Shown here piece after piece: positions 27,186-36,894 of a stretch of DNA of 64,000 nt (position 1 is the first letter of the stretch; each line of letters starts with the position of its first letter). The notes beneath the pieces were generated by a model that was given only the letters and a program-made list of their open reading frames with translations, did no database searches and was not told the origin of the DNA. The DNA comes from WTFY01 sp011523795 (lineage in GTDB: Bacteria; Pseudomonadota; Gammaproteobacteria; UBA4575): contig OZ242278.1 in NCBI GenBank assembly GCA_965207475.1, positions 2,076,537 through 2,140,536 of the forward strand, given 5' to 3'. The position numbers and the translations under genes were made by a program.

Positions 27186-28643
27186 ATGCAAATTAAATAT
27201 GATGCTTTGACTTTTGATGATGTATCTCTGGTCCCGGCTTCCTCGAGCATTTTGCCGAGAGATGTAAGTCTTACTACGCAGCTTACCCGCAATATCAGTC
27301 TCAACATACCACTGCTTTCTTCTGCAATGGATACGGTGACCGAAGGTCGTCTTGCAATCTCGATTGCCCAGGAAGGTGGACTCGGTGTGATTCACAAAAA
27401 TCTTTCGATTTCAGACCAAATAAACGAGGTGCGGATGGTCAAGAAGTTTGAAAGCGGTGTAATCAAAGATCCTATATGTGTCGATCCCAGTAGCAGTATC
27501 GGTGAAGTATTGGAGCTCACTCGCAGAGAGAACATTTCAGGTGTACCTGTTGTGGAAGGTGAATCTTTAGTAGGTATTGTGACCAGTCGCGATTTGCGGT
27601 TTGAAACCCGCAAGGATGAGCCAGTATCAAAGATAATGACAACCCAGGAAAATCTGGTCACCGTCAAAGAAGGTGCAGGAAAAGATGAGATCAAGGCCTT
27701 GCTGCATGTGCATCGCATAGAAAAAATCTTGGTAGTAAATGATAACTTTGAATTGCGAGGCCTGATTACTGTGAAGGATATTCAGAAATCGACAGATTTT
27801 CCCCACGCATGCAAGGATGAAGAAGGGAGGCTGCTTGTTGGCGCTGCAGTGGGAGTCGGGCCTGATAAAGAACAGCGTGTTCATGGACTGGTGCAGGCAG
27901 GCGCAGACGTGCTTGTAGTTGATACAGCTCACGGACATTCGAACGCTGTGTTTGAATGCATACGCTGGATCAAGGCTGAATATCCCAAAATTCAGGTTGT
28001 CGGCGGCAATATCGCAACAGGAGAAGCTGCAAAAGATCTTATCCAAGCAGGTGCTGATGCGGTTAAGGTTGGGATAGGGCCAGGTTCAATCTGTACAACA
28101 AGGATCGTAGCGGGTGTGGGCGTGCCGCAAATTAGTGCAATAGATAATGTACATCAGGCAATCAATTCTGAAGTTCCAATCATCGCTGACGGTGGTATAC
28201 GCTATTCAGGTGACGTGGCCAAAGCAATTGCAGCGGGTGCCAATGCCGTCATGATTGGGGGTCTTTTTGCAGGTACCAAAGAGGCGCCGGGCGAAGTCGA
28301 GCTTTATCAGGGTCGTTCTTACAAGACTTATCGTGGTATGGGTTCCTTGTCAGCTATGCAGGAAGGTTCTGGAGATCGTTATTTCCAGGATGAAGGTTCT
28401 GGAAAAGGTAAATTTGTTCCTGAAGGAATCGAGGGGCGGGTACCCTACAGAGGAACTGTAGTTACTATCATTCAACAGCTTATAGGCGGTTTACGTTCAA
28501 GCATGGGCTACGTAGGCTGTTCAGAAATTGAAGAAATGCGAACCAAGCCGGAGTTTGTGAAAATTTCATCTGCAGGGTTCCGCGAAAGCCATGTGCATGA
28601 TGTAACAATCACCAAAGAAGCACCCAATTACCACCTTGAATGA
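27186..28643 (+). CDS. guaB: inosine-5'-monophosphate dehydrogenase
   Basis: A 485-residue IMPDH that oxidises IMP to XMP with NAD, the committed step to GMP. The catalytic barrel has the cysteine loop GIGPGSICTTRIVAGVG and the flap region YRGMGSLSAM. A CBS pair is inserted at residues about 95-205. It is 51 bases ahead of guaA, the usual operon order. Confidence 0.97.
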   Translation: MQIKYDALTFDDVSLVPASSSILPRDVSLTTQLTRNISLNIPLLSSAMDTVTEGRLAISIAQEGGLGVIHKNLSISDQINEVRMVKKFESGVIKDPICVDPSSSIGEVLELTRRENISGVPVVEGESLVGIVTSRDLRFETRKDEPVSKIMTTQENLVTVKEGAGKDEIKALLHVHRIEKILVVNDNFELRGLITVKDIQKSTDFPHACKDEEGRLLVGAAVGVGPDKEQRVHGLVQAGADVLVVDTAHGHSNAVFECIRWIKAEYPKIQVVGGNIATGEAAKDLIQAGADAVKVGIGPGSICTTRIVAGVGVPQISAIDNVHQAINSEVPIIADGGIRYSGDVAKAIAAGANAVMIGGLFAGTKEAPGEVELYQGRSYKTYRGMGSLSAMQEGSGDRYFQDEGSGKGKFVPEGIEGRVPYRGTVVTIIQQLIGGLRSSMGYVGCSEIEEMRTKPEFVKISSAGFRESHVHDVTITKEAPNYHLE

Positions 28644-28694
28644 AGTAGTTGGGCTGCTGGCAGTTACATCCATCTACTCTGTTAGCATGAAGTA

Positions 28695-30269
28695 ATGACT
28701 GATATTCAAGCGGACAAGGTATTGATTCTGGATTTTGGGTCCCAATATACCCAATTGATCGCCAGGTGCATCCGTGAACTTGGCACGTACTGTGAAATAC
28801 ACCCTTGTGATGTCTCAGTTGAAATGATCAAGGCTTTTCAACCAAAAGGTATCGTCTTATCAGGGGGCCCGGAATCAGTCGCTGCCAATGATTCGTTCTA
28901 TGAAGTTGAGCCGGTATTTGATCAGGGTGTGCCTGTGCTAGGTATTTGCTATGGCATGCATGCCATGGCAAAACAAATGGGAGGGGAAGTAAAGGTTTCA
29001 GGGCTGCGGGAATTTGGTTATGCCCAGGTCAGGATGGAATCAGACTCCGAATTGCTTGACGGCATCAGCGACAGCAGGATGCAAAATGGAACTTGTGTCT
29101 TGGATGTCTGGATGTCTCACGGTGACCAGGTGGTAAGACTTCCTGATGGATTTAGAGTTATAGGGAGCACAAGTAGTTCTCCTATTGCAGCTATTGCAAA
29201 CGAACAGAAAAGATTGTTCGGCCTGCAGTTTCACCCTGAAGTCACACATACTAAACAGGGCAGAAGGATTCTGAAGCGGTTTGTACATTCGATATGCGGT
29301 TGTGACACGAATTGGACAACTACAAATGTCATTCGGGAATACAGCGAGAGAATAAAGCTTCGGGTGGGCAGCGATAAGGTTTTGCTGGCATTATCTGGGG
29401 GAGTTGACTCATCTGTTGTCGCTGCACTTCTGCACGAGGCGGTAGGTGATCAGTTAACGTGTATTTTTGTTGATACAGGCCTGATGCGTCTAAATGAGGG
29501 CGATATGATTATGCAGGCTTTTGACCGGCACTTGGGAGTGAAGGTCATCCGTGTTAATGCAGAGCAGCAATTTTTCAGTGCGCTCAAAGGAGTTGAAGAT
29601 CCAGAAAAAAAACGAATCATGATAGGGAATCTGTTTATCAAAACCTTTGAGTGTGAAGCTGAAAAACTCCGTGATGTCAAGTGGCTTGCACAGGGAACGA
29701 TCTATCCGGATGTCATCGAGTCTGCAGGCGCAGCAACAGGTAAAGCACACTTGATCAAGTCCCATCACAACGTAGCGGGATTGCCAAAAAATATGACGTT
29801 GAAGCTTATTGAGCCACTTAAAGAATTGTTTAAGGACGAAGTTCGTAAGATAGGTCTTGAACTCGGATTACCCAGTGAGATTGTTTCTCGACATCCATTT
29901 CCTGGGCCAGGTCTCGGGGTACGCATATTAGGCTCTGTAAATAAGAAGCTTGCAGACCTGCTGAGACATGCAGATGACATTTTTATTTCTGAACTCAAGC
30001 AAAATTCCTTGTATGACCAGGTTTCGCAGGCCTTTGCAGTACTCTTGCCGGTAAAGTCCGTAGGTGTCATGGGTGACGGCAGGAGGTATGAAAATGTGAT
30101 TGCTCTACGTGCTGTAGAGACTACTGATTTTATGACTGCAAGCTGGGCGCGGCTTCCTTATGAGTTTCTTGATCATGTCTCGAGGCGAATCATCAATGAA
30201 GTCAGTGGAATTTCCAGAGTGACTTACGATATTTCTGGGAAGCCCCCTGCCACAATTGAGTGGGAGTGA
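28695..30269 (+). CDS. guaA: GMP synthase (glutamine-hydrolysing)
   Basis: A 524-residue enzyme that aminates XMP to GMP. The class-I glutamine amidotransferase domain has GICYGMHAMA (nucleophile Cys) and FHPEVTHT. The ATP pyrophosphatase domain has LALSGGVDSSVVAALL. The dimerisation domain ends in TIEWE as in most homologues. Confidence 0.97.
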   Translation: MTDIQADKVLILDFGSQYTQLIARCIRELGTYCEIHPCDVSVEMIKAFQPKGIVLSGGPESVAANDSFYEVEPVFDQGVPVLGICYGMHAMAKQMGGEVKVSGLREFGYAQVRMESDSELLDGISDSRMQNGTCVLDVWMSHGDQVVRLPDGFRVIGSTSSSPIAAIANEQKRLFGLQFHPEVTHTKQGRRILKRFVHSICGCDTNWTTTNVIREYSERIKLRVGSDKVLLALSGGVDSSVVAALLHEAVGDQLTCIFVDTGLMRLNEGDMIMQAFDRHLGVKVIRVNAEQQFFSALKGVEDPEKKRIMIGNLFIKTFECEAEKLRDVKWLAQGTIYPDVIESAGAATGKAHLIKSHHNVAGLPKNMTLKLIEPLKELFKDEVRKIGLELGLPSEIVSRHPFPGPGLGVRILGSVNKKLADLLRHADDIFISELKQNSLYDQVSQAFAVLLPVKSVGVMGDGRRYENVIALRAVETTDFMTASWARLPYEFLDHVSRRIINEVSGISRVTYDISGKPPATIEWE

Positions 30270-30317
30270 ACTGTACTGTCGATATCAGGAACACATTTTG
30301 CTGACGACAAATTCTGG

Positions 30318-30746
30318 ATGCGTGAAGCATTGGATTTGGCACAGCAAGCTCAGGTGTGCGATGAGGTACCGGTAGGTGCAGTGGTTGTACAGGATGGTTG
30401 TATCATAGGGAAAGGATTCAATCAGCCTATACGTGCAAATGATCCAAGTGCACATGCTGAAATAGTTGCCATCCGTCTTGCTGCCAGGCATTTGGGAAAT
30501 TATCGAATGCCAGGTACTACCTTATTTGTAACCTTGGAACCCTGCGTGATGTGTGTCGGTGCAATTCTTCAGGCTAGAATCCAAAGGCTGGTATTCGGCG
30601 CCCATGATCCTAGTACGGGAGCAGCAGGTTCTGTATTCAATCTGATGTCTGACCGAAGGCATAACCATGCTGTTGAAATTACTGGAGGGATCTTGGAACG
30701 GGAGTGTAGCTTGCTGCTAAAAGAATTTTTCAGGTTGCGTAGATAA
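30318..30746 (+). CDS. tadA: tRNA-specific adenosine deaminase
   Basis: A 142-residue zinc deaminase that makes inosine at the tRNA-Arg wobble base. The zinc motif is HAEIVAI and PCVMCVGA. The ATG at 30318 is the first; the frame is open back to the guaA stop at 30269, and the residues just before (ADDKFW) resemble family N-termini. Translation from an unusual codon (CTG at 30276) or tight coupling to guaA is therefore possible. Confidence 0.9.
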   Translation: MREALDLAQQAQVCDEVPVGAVVVQDGCIIGKGFNQPIRANDPSAHAEIVAIRLAARHLGNYRMPGTTLFVTLEPCVMCVGAILQARIQRLVFGAHDPSTGAAGSVFNLMSDRRHNHAVEITGGILERECSLLLKEFFRLRR

Positions 30747-31216
30747 ATAAAATCATATAAATAACAAAAATATAGAGGATATTTTATAATTTATTTCTTA
30801 TATTTAGCTAAGGGTTCTGCAGGACTCGTAAATTCTTACGTATATCTTGGTATGAAATGATTTGCTTGAAAAACAGTACGTGGATAAATTGGTAGGAGAA
30901 AACAAAAAATCTATAAATTACATCCTTGAAAAAATTTTAGAATAAATCGCAATCTGTGCATACAATGCTTGCAAAGCATTGGTTTACTGGTGTAAGTTTA
31001 CAGCCTACCGAAAGCTGCGAATTAGAAAGAAAAATCGAGCTTCAGGAAATAAAACAATAAGAATTACAGTTGATGTTTAAGCCCTATTGCTCTAGGTAAG
31101 CGAAAGCATAAGGGAAGAAAAAAATAAGTCAGGCGAGTGGAATTAAACCATACTGTAAGTTTTGAGATTTCAAAATTGACAAATTGGAAGTTAGCGTCTT
31201 GCAATGAGCAGCTAGC
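30747..31216 (+). other. 470-base AT-rich gene-free region with a 19-bp palindrome
   Basis: No coding frame or RNA gene is visible. At 30963-30981 CAATGCTT-GCA-AAGCATTG is a perfect 8-bp inverted repeat with a 3-base centre, the size of a TetR/GntR-type operator. It lies upstream of the acyl-CoA-synthetase/liv operon and could be its control site. Confidence 0.5.
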
Positions 31217-31252
31217 TTGCATCAAGAATTCCAGAAAAGGAATGTAGCTTTC

Positions 31253-33139
31253 ATGGAAACAATTCCAAGTCTATTCCTACAGCAGTATAGAAGTCGTGCA
31301 AACGATACGGCTCTGCGAGTCAAGCGGCTTGGTCTGTGGCACGAGTGGACATGGGGAGAGGCGAGTCCCGTTGTAGAGAAATGTGCTTATGGCTTAGCTT
31401 CAAAGGGCCTGTCAGCAGGTGAAAAAGTAGCCATAATCGGAAGCAATATCCCTGAACTCTACTTGGCTATGGTGGCGGTCCAGACCCTGGGAGCAGTTCC
31501 TGTACCTGTCCATCCAGATTCCAATACAGAAGAGCTTATTTCCTATCTCAATAATTGCGAGGCCAAGTTTGCCATCGTTCAAGACCAGCAACAGGTTGAC
31601 GCTCTGTACAATGTAATAGACCAGTGCAAGAACCTTAGTGAAGTAATTTATTACAACGGCCGAGGCATGCAAGAGTATGACCATACTCATTTGAGCAGTT
31701 TTGAAGAGTTGCAGGTATCGGGTGAGAAGTACAAGTCCCAGCATCCCAGCTTGCTTGATGACACAATCGGGAAAATTACAGAGGATACTGATGCGTTTAT
31801 CTTGTACACATCTGGTGTATCTGGCCAGGAGCGTGGCTCTGTTCACACCCATGGGAGCATGATAAATACTGCTAAGGCCCTGGCCGAGCAAGAAAGGATA
31901 CGGCAAGAGGAACAAGTTATTGCCTTCATGCCCATGTCTTATGCAGCAGGACTTTTGTTTACCTATGCATTATGGCTGTTAAAGGGTTTCACGGTTAATT
32001 GCCCTGAAAGCAATGAAACTATAATGAATGACTTGCGTGAAATTGGTCCTACGATACTTTACGCGCCGCCACACTTCTACAAGCAGCTATATTCGGAAAT
32101 TATTGCTCGGTCCCAGCGTTCAAGTACCAAGTCCTTCAACAAGTGGTTTGCCGTTGCGCGTGGCAACCGTGAGAAGTTTCTTAAAACTGGAAAAATCAGT
32201 GGATTAGATAGTTTCTGGTTCAAGGTTGGAAGCATATTGATGTTTGCACCCCTCAAAAATGTCTACGGCTTATCCAAATTGCGTAAGGCATTGACAGGTG
32301 GCGATATCATGAGCAGTGAAATTTTTAACTTTTATCGCAGCATCGGTGTGCACCTGAAAAAAACTTACGGAACTGCTGAAAGTGCTGGATTTATTTGCGT
32401 TCAGGGCCCTAGCCAGATTAACAGTCCGAACGGTGAGTTTGTGATGGGTACTCCTCTTCCGGGTGTGGAGATCAGGCGCTTTGAGGACGGAGAAATAGCC
32501 TTCAGGGGCGTTAACACATTCAAGGAATACTATGGCCATCCAAATGCTACGGCAGCAGTCAAGAACGCAGAAGGTTGGGTACGGACAGGTGACCTGGGAT
32601 TAATTGATGAGCAGGGTTCCTTGAAAATTTCGGGACGTGTAGATTCACTTGGAAAGTTTGGTAATGGTGATACATTTGCACCACAATTGGTCGAAAATGC
32701 ACTCAAATCATCACCATTCATCAAGGATGCCATTGCAGTAGGCGAGGGTAAGGATTCACTTGCTGCATTTTTGGTCATTGACAGCGATACAGTTGGGAGT
32801 TGGGCAGAGACCCATAATATAAGATTCACTGGTTACCGAGACTTGGCGACCAAGGATGAAGTGTATGACCTTGTGAGTGAAACTGTGAATGATGTCAATT
32901 CGCACATTGAACAAATCGAAGGTAAAGCCTGCCCTCCTATAAAACGATATTTGATCATGCACAGAGAATTTAACGTAGAGACTGGTGAAATTACCCGCTC
33001 AAGAAAAATCAAGCGGGATGTAGTTATGGGCAGGCATAAGGCGCTGGTTGATGCACTGTACTCCTCTCAACAGGCTTATGACGTCACGGATGCTTCAACT
33101 GGTGAAGTCTTAGCTACGTTGAAGCTTAAGTCAGCATAA
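31253..33139 (+). CDS. AMP-binding long-chain acyl-CoA synthetase-like protein
   Basis: A 628-residue adenylate-forming enzyme of the long-chain acyl-CoA synthetase type. Recognisable motifs are ILYTSGVSG, KKTYGTAESAG, GWVRTGDLG and the C-terminal SRKIKRD. The phosphate-binding loop reads SGVSGQERGS rather than the usual SGTTGxPKG, so the conserved Lys is lost or displaced. The frame begins at 31217 but the ATG at 31253 is a more typical start; neither has a strong Shine-Dalgarno. It abuts livG, and genes of this type often precede branched-chain-type ABC transporter genes. Probably it activates the imported acid. Confidence 0.8.
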   Translation: METIPSLFLQQYRSRANDTALRVKRLGLWHEWTWGEASPVVEKCAYGLASKGLSAGEKVAIIGSNIPELYLAMVAVQTLGAVPVPVHPDSNTEELISYLNNCEAKFAIVQDQQQVDALYNVIDQCKNLSEVIYYNGRGMQEYDHTHLSSFEELQVSGEKYKSQHPSLLDDTIGKITEDTDAFILYTSGVSGQERGSVHTHGSMINTAKALAEQERIRQEEQVIAFMPMSYAAGLLFTYALWLLKGFTVNCPESNETIMNDLREIGPTILYAPPHFYKQLYSEIIARSQRSSTKSFNKWFAVARGNREKFLKTGKISGLDSFWFKVGSILMFAPLKNVYGLSKLRKALTGGDIMSSEIFNFYRSIGVHLKKTYGTAESAGFICVQGPSQINSPNGEFVMGTPLPGVEIRRFEDGEIAFRGVNTFKEYYGHPNATAAVKNAEGWVRTGDLGLIDEQGSLKISGRVDSLGKFGNGDTFAPQLVENALKSSPFIKDAIAVGEGKDSLAAFLVIDSDTVGSWAETHNIRFTGYRDLATKDEVYDLVSETVNDVNSHIEQIEGKACPPIKRYLIMHREFNVETGEITRSRKIKRDVVMGRHKALVDALYSSQQAYDVTDASTGEVLATLKLKSA

Positions 33140-33142
33140 GGG

Positions 33143-33946
33143 GTGGTCAAGGTGGCAAACGGAGCAAACGGAAAAACACCTCACATGGTGATTGAAAGTA
33201 TAGACCTGTCTTTTGGTGGTGCGAAAGCTATCACGGACATTAGCTTTACTGTCTATGAAGGAGAAATTTGCGCCGTGATTGGTCCGAATGGTGCAGGTAA
33301 AAGCTCGATGCTGAATGTGATCAATGGGGTCTATACTCCGCAACAAGGCTCAATAACCTATGAGGGGAAAAAATTTGCCAAGATGAGGCCACATTCTGCC
33401 GCGGTCATGGGAATAGCGCGGACCTTTCAGAACATTGCGCTGTTTTCCGGCATGACAACCGTTGAGAACATCATGACAGGTCGAAATTTGATGATGAAAT
33501 CAACGTTCATAGAAAATGCATTGGGAATCGGTCGAAGTCGACGTGAGGAGCTGCGGCACCGTGAAGCCGTAGAAGAAATTATCGAGTTTTTAGGGCTTCA
33601 AGCAATTCGGAAGATTCCCGTGTCTTCATTATCCTATGGTCTGCAAAAACGAGTGGAGCTTGGCCGAGCTTTGGCCTCGGAGCCAAAGATGCTACTATTG
33701 GATGAGCCCATTGCAGGCATGAATCTGGATGAAAAACTGGACATGGCCTGTTTCATCCAGGAAATCAATCGCAACCGTGGAACAACGATAGTCCTGATTG
33801 AGCATGATATGGGAGTGGTAATGGATATTTCCGATCATGTGATTGTAATGGATTATGGTAAGAAAATTGGTGACGGCACGCCCGAGGAAATAAAAAACAA
33901 TCAAGATGTGATTGATGCATATCTGGGTGTAAGTCATGGAGATTAA
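33143..33946 (+). CDS. livG: ABC transporter ATP-binding protein, LivG type
   Basis: A 267-residue ATPase with Walker A GPNGAGKSS, signature LSYGLQKRVELG (a divergent form of LSGGQ), Walker B MLLLDEPIAGM and the switch histidine in VLIEHDMG. The C-terminal YGKKIGDGTPEEIKNNQDVIDAYLG is the LivG-type end. Translation probably starts at GTG, either 33143 or 33152. It begins 3 bases after the acyl-CoA synthetase stop. Confidence 0.9.
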   Translation: MVKVANGANGKTPHMVIESIDLSFGGAKAITDISFTVYEGEICAVIGPNGAGKSSMLNVINGVYTPQQGSITYEGKKFAKMRPHSAAVMGIARTFQNIALFSGMTTVENIMTGRNLMMKSTFIENALGIGRSRREELRHREAVEEIIEFLGLQAIRKIPVSSLSYGLQKRVELGRALASEPKMLLLDEPIAGMNLDEKLDMACFIQEINRNRGTTIVLIEHDMGVVMDISDHVIVMDYGKKIGDGTPEEIKNNQDVIDAYLGVSHGD

Positions 33947-33973
33947 AAACCTAGGCATAGTGGAGGAATACTA

Positions 33974-34921
33974 GTGGAAGTCTTAAATTCGCTAGTGGGC
34001 GCATTTGCTGAAATGTTCACCTTGTTCGGCCTCGAAGTATTCGTGGGTGGCATGCTCTCTGGGATTATGTATTCGCTGGTGGCAATAGGATTTGTTCTGG
34101 TTTACAAGTCATCTGGCGTGTTCAATTTTGCCCAAGGGACCATGCTTCTATTTGCCGCCCTGACCTTTGTTAGCCTTACTGAGCGTCAGGTTAACTTTTG
34201 GGTAGCATTTGCTATCACGTGTGTGGTTATGGTGATCATGGGGATCATTATTGAACGTACTGTGATGCGACCTTTGGCAAACCAGGATCTGTTATCTTTG
34301 TTCATGGCGACAGTAGGCGTGAATTATTTCTTGGAAGGTCTGGCGCAGGGAACTTGGGATTCTGCGGTTCATGGTGTCGAGTTGGGGGTTCCTACTGACC
34401 CAGTATTCGTTTCAGAAATTATTCCATGGTTGGACATATTGGTAAGCAAGTTCGATGGTTTTGCAGCAGCGGTTGCATTGAGCCTTGTAATCGGGCTTTA
34501 TCTGTTTTTTCAGTACACTCGTACGGGCCTCTCGTTGCGAGCCGTATCAGATGATCACATGGCATCTCAGGCAGTTGGCATCCCTCTCACAAAAATCTGG
34601 GCCATCGTATGGGCTGTGACAGGTGTTATCTGCTTTATTGCAGGGCTAATCTGGGCAGATCGACTGAGTGTCTCCTTCACTCTTACTTGGGCCGTATTGA
34701 AGGGTTTGCCTGTCATACTGATAGGTGGACTGACTTCAATTCCTGGCTGCCTTGTTGGCGGCTTGATTATTGGAGCAAGCGAGAAGCTGGGTGAGATCTT
34801 TTTTGCAGACGTATTCGGTGGTCAGGGAATCGAACACTGGTGGGCCTATTTGACCGCATTGGTCTTTATCTTGATACGCCCCACAGGAATATTTGGTGAA
34901 CGTGATATTGAGAGAATTTAA
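33974..34921 (+). CDS. livH: branched-chain amino acid-type ABC permease, LivH type
   Basis: A 315-residue inner-membrane permease with about eight hydrophobic segments. It has the LivH hallmark GGMLSGIMYSLVAIGFVLVY near the N-terminus, the RTGLSLRAVSDD coupling loop and the C-terminal RPTGIFGERDIERI. A GTG start follows TGGAGG at good spacing. Confidence 0.9.
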   Translation: MEVLNSLVGAFAEMFTLFGLEVFVGGMLSGIMYSLVAIGFVLVYKSSGVFNFAQGTMLLFAALTFVSLTERQVNFWVAFAITCVVMVIMGIIIERTVMRPLANQDLLSLFMATVGVNYFLEGLAQGTWDSAVHGVELGVPTDPVFVSEIIPWLDILVSKFDGFAAAVALSLVIGLYLFFQYTRTGLSLRAVSDDHMASQAVGIPLTKIWAIVWAVTGVICFIAGLIWADRLSVSFTLTWAVLKGLPVILIGGLTSIPGCLVGGLIIGASEKLGEIFFADVFGGQGIEHWWAYLTALVFILIRPTGIFGERDIERI

Positions 34922-34940
34922 AGAAAGGTAAGCTTACAGC

Positions 34941-36053
34941 ATGTATTACCGAGAAACAGGCCAGATCGTCAGCAGCTATATTGAAGACCGCCGCATGGTC
35001 CCGGTGCGGGAAGACCGGTGGATAATGTGGGTATTCCTGGCATTCATGTTTTTTGTTGTGCCGTTTATTGGCAATGATTACTGGTTCAGTGCAATCCTGA
35101 TACCGATAATGGTACTGGGCATTGCAAGTCTTGGGTTGAATATCGCATCAGGTTATACAGGCCAGCTTTCACTTGGTACTGCTGGGTTTATGTCATTTGG
35201 CGCATTTACAGCTTATAACCTACTATTGCGTGTTGAATGGATGAATATTTGGCTGGCATTTCTGGCTGCGGGTGTAGTGGCTGGTCTCATGGGGGTAATA
35301 TTCGGTCTCCCAAGCCTGCGTATCAAGGGCTTCTACCTGCTTGTATCGACTTTGTGCGCACAGTTTTTCCATGAGTGGTTGTTCAACGCTTATCCCTGGT
35401 TCTTGAACTATGCAAGCTCGGGTGTGGTGCATCTGCCGCCATTCCATTATCGTTTCATGCCATTTCAGGACCAGATTTTTGACATGCTTGGCATGGCCAA
35501 GGAATACAATGCTTATGTTTGGAGGTACTTGATCGCCTTGATAGTCTGTGTGGTATTGGCACTAGCTGCCAAAAACATGGTTCGCAGTTCTACTGGAAGA
35601 AACTGGATGGCTGTCAGGGATATGGATATTGCTGCCAAGGTTATTGGTATTCCAGTTGGCAAAACAAAGTTAAATGCATTTTTTGTAAGTTGTTTTTATT
35701 GCGGAGTCGCCGGTGCAATGTACTCATATTGCTATATCGGAAATCTGGACTTCATGATTTATGACTTACGCAGGTCGTTTCTTGTGATGTTTATGATCAT
35801 TCTAGGAGGGTTGGGTTCAATTCTTGGTTCGTTCTTGGGAGCAATATTCGTATACGGTTGGCCAATCCTGGTTACCCGGTTTGGAGATGCTGTATTCGGC
35901 GGAGGCTATCTTGATACAGCCTTCGTGGAAAATAATTCGAAGATCGTAGTAGGCACTATCATTGTTGTCCTGCTCATTTATCAGCCTTTCGGCTTTGCGG
36001 GACTATGGAATACGATTAAACACAGATTGCGAATCTGGCCATTCAGGACATAA
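34941..36053 (+). CDS. livM: branched-chain amino acid-type ABC permease, LivM type
   Basis: A 370-residue permease with about nine membrane segments. It shows GLNIASGYTGQLSLGTAGFMSFGAF-type residues and the coupling loop RNWMAVRDMDIAAKVIGI. The soluble N-terminal tail of about 30 residues is longer than in E. coli LivM. It follows livH by 19 bases. Confidence 0.9.
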   Translation: MYYRETGQIVSSYIEDRRMVPVREDRWIMWVFLAFMFFVVPFIGNDYWFSAILIPIMVLGIASLGLNIASGYTGQLSLGTAGFMSFGAFTAYNLLLRVEWMNIWLAFLAAGVVAGLMGVIFGLPSLRIKGFYLLVSTLCAQFFHEWLFNAYPWFLNYASSGVVHLPPFHYRFMPFQDQIFDMLGMAKEYNAYVWRYLIALIVCVVLALAAKNMVRSSTGRNWMAVRDMDIAAKVIGIPVGKTKLNAFFVSCFYCGVAGAMYSYCYIGNLDFMIYDLRRSFLVMFMIILGGLGSILGSFLGAIFVYGWPILVTRFGDAVFGGGYLDTAFVENNSKIVVGTIIVVLLIYQPFGFAGLWNTIKHRLRIWPFRT

Positions 36054-36082
36054 TACTTTCCAATCAGACCGGATAGGTAAAT

Positions 36083-36889
36083 ATGAGCACTACTCCCCCT
36101 GCACTTGCAATCAACAACATAGAAGCTGTGTATGGTGGCGCGATACTTGCGTTGCGAGGGGTTTCGCTCACTGTAAATAAAGGCGAAGTAGTTTCTTTAC
36201 TTGGTGCTAACGGTGCTGGGAAGACTACGACACTGAAAGCGTGTTCGCGTCTACTGGGGGCTGAAAGAGGCGAAGTTACCAAAGGTACCATCGAATTGTA
36301 TGGCGAAGATATCTCCAAGTTTAACGCTTATGAGATAGTGAGGCAGGGTGTCGTGCAGGTACTAGAGGGACGCCATATCTTCTCGCACCTAAATGTAGAG
36401 GATAATCTGCTGACGGGCTCTTTTATCAGAAACATGAGCAAGGCGGAGCAGAAAAGAAATCTTGAGCACGTATATGAGTTGTTTCCGCGTCTCACGAGCA
36501 GACGGAAGAATCCTGGAGGCTTATGCTCTGGCGGTGAACAACAGATGATTGCTGTTGGCAGGGCATTGATGGCCAAGCCCAGTCTGATTTTACTGGATGA
36601 ACCTTCCATGGGACTTGCACCGCAGTTCATTGAACAAATATTTGAAATCATTAAGCGTTTGAATGAAGAAGAGGGCGTCAGTTTTCTCGTATCAGAACAA
36701 AATGCAATGGTAGCATTGCGTTATGCCTCAGTTGGTTATGTCATTGAAAATGGGCGTGTAGTGAAAAGAGGTTCATCAAAAGAATTGCTTGAATCTACAG
36801 ATGTAGCAGAGATGTACCTTGGAGGCGGGAAGGATGTATCATTCGATGGAGTCAAGTACTACCACCGCCGCCGCCCCAGCTTTGTGTGA
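36083..36889 (+). CDS. livF: ABC transporter ATP-binding protein, LivF type
   Basis: A 268-residue ATPase with Walker A GANGAGKTT, signature LCSGGEQQMIAVGRAL, Walker B LILLDEPSMGLAP and a LivF-type end. The switch position reads SEQNAMVAL, where LivF often has EQN. It completes a transporter set of two ATPases and two permeases with no local binding protein; the gene at 2919 is a candidate partner. Confidence 0.9.
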   Translation: MSTTPPALAINNIEAVYGGAILALRGVSLTVNKGEVVSLLGANGAGKTTTLKACSRLLGAERGEVTKGTIELYGEDISKFNAYEIVRQGVVQVLEGRHIFSHLNVEDNLLTGSFIRNMSKAEQKRNLEHVYELFPRLTSRRKNPGGLCSGGEQQMIAVGRALMAKPSLILLDEPSMGLAPQFIEQIFEIIKRLNEEEGVSFLVSEQNAMVALRYASVGYVIENGRVVKRGSSKELLESTDVAEMYLGGGKDVSFDGVKYYHRRRPSFV

Positions 36890-36894
36890 TCTGA

